Part shown: positions 6,795 through 12,050 of the stretch, in pieces
Numbering within the stretch: the first letter of the stretch is position 1
Layout of the letters: each line of letters begins with the position of its first letter
Source: JACPAP01 sp035287045
Lineage (GTDB): Bacteria; Gemmatimonadota; Gemmatimonadetes; Gemmatimonadales; GWC2-71-9
Assembly (NCBI GenBank): GCA_035287045.1
Contig: DATECF010000182.1
Span: 1-17,368 of the forward strand
Direction of reading: 5' to 3'
Length of the DNA: 17,368 nucleotides
Notes under the pieces: generated by a model
What the model was told of the DNA's origin: nothing
Databases searched by the model: none
What the model saw: only the letters and a program-made list of their open reading frames with translations
Program-made: the position numbers and the translations under genes

Positions 6795-7864
6795 GCCACG
6801 AAGCCTACATCACGTTGGCGTTGGTCCCGGGCATCGGTCGGGCCCGCATGGATGTGCTGCTCCACGCGTTCGGGTCGCCGGAGGCGGTGCTGGACGCGCC
6901 GCTCACGAGTCTGAGGGAAGTACCGGACATCGGGACGGCGGCGGCCACCGCGATCAAAGAAGCCGACGGGTCGGCGGTTCGGCGGATCGTCGAGCGGGCA
7001 GAAGCGCTGGGTGCCGCCATTCTGACCCCAATGGACGCTGGGTTTCCGGAAACGCTCCGCCAGATCCCGGATTCGCCAACCCTGTTGTTCGCCGCGGGCC
7101 GGCTGGAGCTGCTGGCAGCGCCCTGTGTCGCGATCGTGGGTAGCCGGTCGCACACCCGTTACGGCGCCGAGGTGTGTCGCCATTTCGCGGGCGGGCTCGC
7201 GCGGGCTGGTCTGGTGGTGGTGAGCGGCATGGCCCGCGGTCTGGATGCCACCGCGCACCAGGCCGCCTTGGACGCGGGCGGTGGGACGGTTGGCGTGCTG
7301 GGAAACGGACTGGGTGTGATCTATCCCACTTCCAACCGGGCGCTGTACCAGCGGGTGCGGGCCGAAGGGTGTCTCCTCACCGAGTTTCCGCCCGGCGAGC
7401 GCCCCAACGCCGGCAGCTTTCCGCGCCGGAATCGCCTGATCTCCGGCCTCTCGAGGGTGACCCTGGTGGTGGAGGCGCGGGAGCGATCGGGGGCGCTCAT
7501 CACCGCCCATTGCGCGGCCAGCCAGGGTCGCGACGTGCTGGCGATACCGGGCCCGATTACCAGCCCGGTGTCGGTGGGCTGCAACCGGCTGATTCAGGCG
7601 GGCGCCAAGCCTGCCCTGGGACTGCGAGACGTGCTCGAGGAGTACGGCATCAAGCTCCCGGACGTCCCCTCCGCCGCGCTGCCCACGGACTTGAGCGACG
7701 ACGAGCGGCGGGTGCTCGACATACTGGCCCTGGGGTCGGAGCACGTGGACGAGGTGGCGTCCCGCCTGCGGCAGCCGGCGGCGGAAACCCTGGCCGTGCT
7801 CACGTCGCTCGAGATCCGGGGGCTGGTGGGGCAGGAGCCGGGGAAGTTGTTTCGATTGCCGTGA
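6791..7864 (+). CDS. dprA: DNA-processing protein DprA (RecA loader in natural transformation)
   Basis: The 357-residue protein binds incoming single-stranded DNA in the cytoplasm and loads RecA. It has a helix-hairpin-helix-type N terminus (ALVPGIGRARMDVLL, residues ~8-65) and a Rossmann-like core from about residue 113: VAIVGSRSHTRYG, SGMARGLDATAH, VGVLGNGLGVIYP, FPRRNRLISGLS, VVEARERSGALITA. The C terminus (about 300-357) is a winged-helix domain beginning LSDDERRVLD. Length and motifs are normal. The start is taken as the GTG at 6791 that overlaps the obgE stop; the longer frame from 6731 lies inside obgE. It implies the organism may be naturally competent, though DprA is widespread even where competence is unproven. 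Confidence 0.95.
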   Translation: MSHEAYITLALVPGIGRARMDVLLHAFGSPEAVLDAPLTSLREVPDIGTAAATAIKEADGSAVRRIVERAEALGAAILTPMDAGFPETLRQIPDSPTLLFAAGRLELLAAPCVAIVGSRSHTRYGAEVCRHFAGGLARAGLVVVSGMARGLDATAHQAALDAGGGTVGVLGNGLGVIYPTSNRALYQRVRAEGCLLTEFPPGERPNAGSFPRRNRLISGLSRVTLVVEARERSGALITAHCAASQGRDVLAIPGPITSPVSVGCNRLIQAGAKPALGLRDVLEEYGIKLPDVPSAALPTDLSDDERRVLDILALGSEHVDEVASRLRQPAAETLAVLTSLEIRGLVGQEPGKLFRLP

Positions 7865-8997
7865 AGCACGTCTATCTCCACGTTCCGTTTTGCCGCCGTC
7901 GCTGCAGTTATTGCGATTTCTCCATCGCGGTACGACGCGCCATTCCCGCGGCCAAGTACGTCGAGGCCATCAAACGAGAGCGCGACCTCCTGTTCACCTC
8001 CGGCGAATGGGACGAGGCGCGGCTGGAAACGCTGTACTTCGGCGGCGGCACGCCGTCACTGTTGCCGCCGGATGCGGTTGCTGATCTCGTGCGGTTCTTC
8101 CTCCCATCGCCCTCCATCGCCCGGAAGGGAGGGGTGGTGGAAGTGACCGTCGAAGCCAACCCCGACGACGTCACTTCCCGCACGGCCGCCGCCTGGCGCG
8201 CCGCGGGCGTCAACCGGGTCTCCCTCGGCGTCCAGTCTTTCAAGCCCGCCGTGCTCCGGTGGATGCACCGGACGCACTCCGCCACACGGGCCGGGAAGGC
8301 CGTGCGGGCGCTCCGTCGAGCGGGCTTCGACGACCTCTCGCTGGATCTGATCTTCGCCCTGCCGGATGCCCTGCGACCCAACTTCCGTCGCGACTTGGAG
8401 CAAGCGCTGGCGCTCGAGCCGGATCATCTCTCGATCTACGGCCTCAGTGTCGAGCCCCGGACGCCCCTGGCCCGCTGGATCTCCGCCGGCGTCGTGGCCC
8501 CGAGCGCCGACGAGCGGTACGCCGACGAGTTTCTGCTGGCCCACGACCTGCTGACGGACGCCGGCTTCGAGCACTACGAAGTGTCCAACTACGCCCTGCC
8601 GGGCCGCCAATCCCGCCACAATGCCTCATATTGGACCGGAGAGCCCTACGCCGGCCTCGGACCCTCGGCGCATGGGTTCACGGGCAGGGTCCGGCGTTGG
8701 AACATGGCGCCCTGGGCCGCGTACGAGCGCACCGTGCACCAGGGAAAGAGCCCCGAAGCCGGCCGGGAGGTGCTTTCGGCGGAGGAACAGTCCCTGGAGC
8801 GGGTGTACCTGGGTCTGCGAACGCGGGCGGGCGTGACCCGGTCCCAGCTGGGGGCGGAAGCCGAAGCCCTGCTTGAGGATGCGGTCCGAGAACGGCTGCT
8901 GGAACGGCGCGGCAACCGGCTCCGCGCCACGCCCAGAGGGTGGCTGGCGCTCGATGCCATTGTGGCCCGCTTGACCACTTGGCCCAAAGGTGGCTAA
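7861..8997 (+). CDS. hemW: Radical SAM heme chaperone HemW
   Basis: The 378-residue protein starts at the GTG at 7861 overlapping the dprA stop. The radical-SAM cluster motif is Cys11-x3-Cys15-x2-Cys18 followed by D-F. The Phe in place of the fourth cysteine found in HemN points to HemW, which carries and inserts heme, rather than a coproporphyrinogen dehydrogenase. Other family motifs are GGGTPS, EANPDD, RVSLGVQSF, DLIFALP, LSIYGLSVEP, YEVSNYA, HN.SYW and LGPSAHG. A short stretch LPSPSIARKGG before VEVTVEANP is encoded by a small tandem repeat and is probably a tolerated loop. It is part of the obgE-dprA-hemW overlap chain and ends inside the -10 box of the next promoter. Confidence 0.92.
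   Translation: MKHVYLHVPFCRRRCSYCDFSIAVRRAIPAAKYVEAIKRERDLLFTSGEWDEARLETLYFGGGTPSLLPPDAVADLVRFFLPSPSIARKGGVVEVTVEANPDDVTSRTAAAWRAAGVNRVSLGVQSFKPAVLRWMHRTHSATRAGKAVRALRRAGFDDLSLDLIFALPDALRPNFRRDLEQALALEPDHLSIYGLSVEPRTPLARWISAGVVAPSADERYADEFLLAHDLLTDAGFEHYEVSNYALPGRQSRHNASYWTGEPYAGLGPSAHGFTGRVRRWNMAPWAAYERTVHQGKSPEAGREVLSAEEQSLERVYLGLRTRAGVTRSQLGAEAEALLEDAVRERLLERRGNRLRATPRGWLALDAIVARLTTWPKGG
8104..8123. repeat. Two tandem 10-mers in hemW
   Basis: CCATCGCCCT is followed directly by CCATCGCCCG, encoding the low-complexity PSPSIAR segment of HemW at about residues 81-89. It is a short duplication and could be chance in GC-rich DNA. It lies at a variable loop before the conserved EANPDD motif. 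Confidence 0.4.
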
Positions 8998-9000
8998 ATT
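8971..9000 (+). promoter_or_regulatory. Probable promoter of hrcA-dnaJ
   Basis: TTGACC (8971-8976) is followed after 18 bases by TAAATT (8995-9000), 5/6 and 4/6 matches to housekeeping boxes. The -10 box coincides with the hemW stop codon, and a start near 9007 would give a leader of about 20 bases before hrcA. A heat-shock regulator having its own promoter here is sensible. Confidence 0.45.
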
Positions 9001-9027
9001 GGTGCAGCTTTTGCACTTGTGCCTCCA

Positions 9028-10056
9028 ATGCATAACGATCTCAGCGACCGCGAACGCCAAGTTCTGGAGGCGGTAGTTCAGTCGTACATCCAGACGGCGG
9101 AACCAGCAGGCTCCCGCACCATCGCGAAAGCCTTTCCGCTAGGCGTCTCCGCGGCCACCATCCGCAACACCATGAGCGACCTGGAGCAGCGCGGATACCT
9201 GTCGCATCCGCATACGTCGGCGGGCCGCGTGCCCACGGACCTGGCGTACCGGGTGTACGTGGATTCGGTGATCTGGGAGCCCTCCATCGCGCCCAGCGAG
9301 CAAGACACCTTGCGGCGCGAGCTTTCGGGGAGCCGGACCGCCATCGAGGAGATCCTGCGCAAGGCGGCGCAGGTGCTGGGTGTGCTGACGCAGGAGCTGG
9401 GCGTGGCGGTGGGACCCTCCGTGGAGTCCGGCATTCTGGAGCGCATGGAAATGGTGCAGGTGTCGGGCGAGCGCCTGTTGCTGGTGTTGGTGCTTCGGGG
9501 CGGCGCCGCGCGCACCATTTTCGTAGAGGTGCGGAGCCAGCTGCCGCGGGACGTGGTCGCGAGTGTGTCGGCGGTGCTCAACGAGCGGCTGGCCGGCCTG
9601 TCGCTGCGAGAGATCCGGAGGACCCTGCGAGACCGGTTGCGCGATACCGTGGGCGGTGCGCCGGAGCAGGAGCTGCTCAATGTCTTCGTGGAAGAGGCCG
9701 AGCAGATCTTCGAGGGGCCGGCGGCGGGGGACGTGGTGCTGGGAAGCGCGCAGCTCTTGGCGGAGCAGCCCGAGTTTCACTCGAATGAGCAGATACGGCA
9801 GTTGTTGCAGTTGACGGAGCAGCCGGACGTTCTGCGCCGGGCGCTCACCCAGCGGCAGGCGCCGGGGCTGTCGGTGACGATCGGAGCGGAGAACCTGGAT
9901 CCCCAGTTGAGACAGTTCACCATCGTCACGTCGACCTATCACTCCGGCAGCCTCTCCGGGGTCATCGGCGTGATGGGCCCGACGCGCATGTCGTACCAGA
10001 AGATCATCGCGCTGGTGGACTACACCAGCCGGCTGATGAGCAACCTCGCGCAATGA
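9028..10056 (+). CDS. hrcA: Heat-inducible transcription repressor HrcA
   Basis: The 342-residue protein represses chaperone genes by binding CIRCE operators and is held active by GroEL in studied bacteria. The N-terminal winged helix is clear: DLSDRERQVLEAVVQSYIQTA, then PAGSRTIAK and VSAATIRNTMSDLEQRGYL. It is followed by the family signature HPHTSAGRVPTD (about residues 62-73). The GAF-like and dimerisation regions follow, ending with GVIGVMGPTRMSYQKIIALVDY, which is strongly HrcA-like. A GTG at 9019 in the same frame would add three residues; the ATG fits family N termini better. No clear Shine-Dalgarno is seen. A promoter precedes it, and a gene-less inverted-repeat element separates it from dnaJ. 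The usual grpE and dnaK are not between them. Confidence 0.95.
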   Translation: MHNDLSDRERQVLEAVVQSYIQTAEPAGSRTIAKAFPLGVSAATIRNTMSDLEQRGYLSHPHTSAGRVPTDLAYRVYVDSVIWEPSIAPSEQDTLRRELSGSRTAIEEILRKAAQVLGVLTQELGVAVGPSVESGILERMEMVQVSGERLLLVLVLRGGAARTIFVEVRSQLPRDVVASVSAVLNERLAGLSLREIRRTLRDRLRDTVGGAPEQELLNVFVEEAEQIFEGPAAGDVVLGSAQLLAEQPEFHSNEQIRQLLQLTEQPDVLRRALTQRQAPGLSVTIGAENLDPQLRQFTIVTSTYHSGSLSGVIGVMGPTRMSYQKIIALVDYTSRLMSNLAQ

Positions 10057-10091
10057 TGCCGAGTCCCGCGGGCCGGACGGGGACACGTATT

Positions 10092-10175
10092 CACCGCAGA
10101 GCTCGCAGAGAGCGCAGAGAACGGCGAAAGACAAAACCAAGAATGTCCTCTGCGGTCTCTGCGTTCTCCGCGGTG
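10092..10175. repeat. MITE-like inverted pair of the 29-nt repeat, no gene inside
   Basis: A forward arm at 10092-10120 and a reverse arm at 10147-10175 enclose 26 bases that are A-rich compared with their surroundings (ACGGCGAAAGACAAAA, then CCAAGAATGT). The forward arm agrees with the mutS2 copy at 26 of 29 positions and the reverse arm at 27 of 29. The 84-bp unit occupies most of the 152-base hrcA-dnaJ gap and can fold into a long hairpin. It may therefore affect transcription or mRNA stability between the two genes. I see no matching direct duplications at its ends. Confidence 0.85.
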
Positions 10176-10208
10176 AGTCACTCTTGGATGTTGGGGACGT
10201 AGCCGATC

Positions 10209-11357
10209 ATGGCGCGCGACTATTACCAGGTGTTGGGGATTCCGCGCGATGCCGGCGAGGCCGACATCAAGAAGGCCTACCGCCGGCTCGCGATGGAATG
10301 TCATCCGGACCGCAACAATGGCGACAAGTCGGCCGAGGAGAAGTTCAAGGAGGTCTCCGAGGCGTACGACGTGCTTCGCGACCCCGCCAAGCGGAGCCAT
10401 TACGACCGCTTTGGCGAAGCCGGCCTGCGCGGCGGCGCCGGCGCGGGCTTCGGGTTCCATCCCTTCGATCTCTCCGAAGCGCTCAGCGTGTTCATGCGCG
10501 ACTTCGGCGGCATGTCCGGTCTCGAGTCGCTGTTCGGCGGCGGCGAACGAAGCCGGCGTGGGCGGCGTCGCGGGCCGGACGTCCAGGTGACGCTCAAGGT
10601 CTCGCTGGACGAAGTCGCCACCGGGAGCACGCGCACGGTGAAGCTCCGGACGCTGGAGGCCTGTCCCCAATGCGAGGGAGCCGGCGGCAAGGGTGGGAAG
10701 AAGCCGGTTCCGTGTCGCGCCTGCGGTGGCTCGGGTGAGGTCCGGCGCGCTACCCAATCCATCTTTGGCCAGTTCGTTTCCGTGACCGCGTGCCCCACCT
10801 GCGGCGGCGATGGGACCGTGGTCCAGGATCCCTGCGAGCAGTGCCGCGGGGATGGACGGGTTCGGGCCGAGCGGACCGTGGAGATCGAGATCCCGGCCGG
10901 CGTCTCCGCCAACAACTACCTCACCATGCGCGGCCAGGGCGCGGCGGGTCCCAGGAACGGCGGGCCCGGCGACCTGATCGTGGCCATCGAGGTGGAGGAC
11001 GATCCGCGCTTCGAGCGCCACGGCGACGATCTGGTGTACGACCTGCCCATCACCTTCAGCCAGGCGGCCCTGGGAGCGGACCTCAGCGTGCCGTCCCCCA
11101 GCGGGGCGGCGACGGTGCGGGTGCCCCCGGGCATCCAGAGCGGCACCATTCTCACGGTGCGGGGCAAAGGGCTCCCCAGCCTGGCCCATGGCGGCCGCGG
11201 CAACCTCCACGTTCGCATCCAGGTGTGGACCCCGCAGCGAATGAATGCGGAGCAGAAGGAGCTGTTCGACCGCCTGGCCGAGATCGAGAGTCAGCCGCAG
11301 GGCGACAGCGTGGGCCGGCGGTTCTGGAATCGCTTACGCGATGCCTTGGGCGCCTGA
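10209..11357 (+). CDS. dnaJ: Chaperone protein DnaJ (Hsp40, type I)
   Basis: The 382-residue protein is the co-chaperone that delivers substrates to DnaK and stimulates its ATPase. The J domain (residues ~4-70) has the HPD motif at 32-34. A short Gly/Phe-rich region follows, containing GGAGAGFGFHPFDLSEAL. The zinc-finger domain has all four CxxCxGxG repeats (CPQCEGAG, CRACGGSG, CPTCGGDG, CEQCRGDG), starting near residue 151. C-terminal substrate domains run from about 220 (GDLIVAIEVEDDPRFERHGDDL, VRGKGLPS). All elements of a full-length DnaJ are present. GGGGA lies 11 bases before the ATG, a weak ribosome site. It is downstream of hrcA, consistent with a heat-shock unit, although dnaK itself is not in the window. 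Confidence 0.96.
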   Translation: MARDYYQVLGIPRDAGEADIKKAYRRLAMECHPDRNNGDKSAEEKFKEVSEAYDVLRDPAKRSHYDRFGEAGLRGGAGAGFGFHPFDLSEALSVFMRDFGGMSGLESLFGGGERSRRGRRRGPDVQVTLKVSLDEVATGSTRTVKLRTLEACPQCEGAGGKGGKKPVPCRACGGSGEVRRATQSIFGQFVSVTACPTCGGDGTVVQDPCEQCRGDGRVRAERTVEIEIPAGVSANNYLTMRGQGAAGPRNGGPGDLIVAIEVEDDPRFERHGDDLVYDLPITFSQAALGADLSVPSPSGAATVRVPPGIQSGTILTVRGKGLPSLAHGGRGNLHVRIQVWTPQRMNAEQKELFDRLAEIESQPQGDSVGRRFWNRLRDALGA

Positions 11358-11436
11358 CATGACAGCCGTCCCGAGGATCCACCATGAGGCGCCGTTCGTC
11401 GAGTTCTGACATGTGCACCGTGTTTCAGGTGACGGC

Positions 11437-11775
11437 ATGACTGATTGCCTGTTCTGCAAGATTGCGAAGGGTGAGATCAAGGCGAACGTGGTGGCCCAGG
11501 ACGCCGAGTTTGTGGCGTTCCGGGACATCAACCCGCAGGCACCCACGCACATCCTGCTGATTCCCCGCACCCATGTGGCGAACCTCAATGATGCGAACGA
11601 CGCCGGGCTCCTCGGGAGGCTGCTGGTCGAGGCCCGCGACCTGGCGGGTGCGGAGGGGCTGTCGGAGAGGGGTTACCGGGTGGTCATCAACACCAACGCC
11701 GAGGCGGGTCAGAGCGTGTTTCACCTGCACGCGCACCTGCTGGGCGGGCGGGCCATGGGCTGGCCGCCGGGATGA
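11437..11775 (+). CDS. HIT family protein (HinT-like purine nucleoside phosphoramidase)
   Basis: The 112-residue protein has the N-terminal CLFCKIAKGEI, the central AFRDINPQAPTHILLIPRTH and the histidine triad FHLHAHLLGGR, with His96, His98 and His100. The middle one is the expected nucleophile for hydrolysing nucleoside phosphoramidates and acyl-adenylates. Length and the GGRAMGWPPG ending are typical of bacterial HinT. AGGTGA at 11427-11432, four bases before the ATG, is one of the best Shine-Dalgarno sites in the window and decides this start over the upstream GTG at 11413. The 79 bases between dnaJ and this gene hold nothing else recognisable. It is often called hinT, but substrate specificity is not shown by sequence. 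Confidence 0.93.
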   Translation: MTDCLFCKIAKGEIKANVVAQDAEFVAFRDINPQAPTHILLIPRTHVANLNDANDAGLLGRLLVEARDLAGAEGLSERGYRVVINTNAEAGQSVFHLHAHLLGGRAMGWPPG

Positions 11776-11784
11776 GCGTGCCCC

Positions 11785-11813
11785 TTGAAAGGCCGGGCGT
11801 GACGCGCTACGCT
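11785..11813 (+). promoter_or_regulatory. Possible rpsU promoter
   Basis: TTGAAA (11785-11790) and TACGCT (11808-11813) are spaced by 17 bases; the -35 match is 5/6 but the -10 only 3/6. It lies in the 86-base gap between the HIT gene and rpsU. An open frame spans this gap from 11772, but it has no similarity to ribosomal protein S21. Confidence 0.3.
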
Positions 11814-11861
11814 ACAGGCTTCACCCCAAGCCATCGGGCGGTCCACGGGAGCACGGGCAGC

Positions 11862-12050
11862 ATGCCGGAAGTAACCATCACGGATGAGGACAGCTTCGAG
11901 CGTGCGCTCAAGCGGTTCAAGAAGAAATGTGAGAAGGCTGGAATCCTGTCGGACCTCCGGAAGCATCGCCATTACGAGAAGCCCAGCGAGCGGCGCAAGC
12001 GGAAGATGGCCGCCGCCCGTCGCAAGGGTCGGAGGACCCGAGCATACTGA
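11862..12050 (+). CDS. rpsU: Small ribosomal subunit protein bS21
   Basis: The 62-residue, very basic protein (ERALKRFKKKCEKAGILSDLRKHRHYEKPSERRKRK, with a KGRRTRAY tail, described in parts) matches bS21 over its whole length. bS21 binds the 30S platform near the anti-Shine-Dalgarno region and helps initiation. The ATG at 11862 is chosen because family similarity begins there; GGGAG lies 10 bases upstream. The longer frame from 11772 overlaps the HIT stop and adds 30 residues with no counterpart. The stop overlaps the mutS2 ATG (TGATG), and a strong hairpin begins 28 bases downstream. This could separate high rpsU expression from lower expression of mutS2 and dnaG. Confidence 0.94.
   Translation: MPEVTITDEDSFERALKRFKKKCEKAGILSDLRKHRHYEKPSERRKRKMAAARRKGRRTRAY

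Noticed and set aside
9010..9037. Possible CIRCE operator for HrcA overlapping the hrcA start
   Set aside because: TTTGCACTT matches the left half of CIRCE at 7 of 9 positions, but the right half at the required 9-base spacing (ATGCATAAC) is poor unless a base is inserted. Too weak to call.
11358..11436. Small ORF or regulatory RNA between dnaJ and the HIT gene
   Set aside because: Only an eight-codon frame and no convincing hairpin or promoter were found.
11772..11861. N-terminal extension of rpsU starting at the HIT gene's ATGA overlap
   Set aside because: The 30 added residues have no counterpart in bS21, and the stretch contains a plausible promoter; 11862 fits the family exactly.
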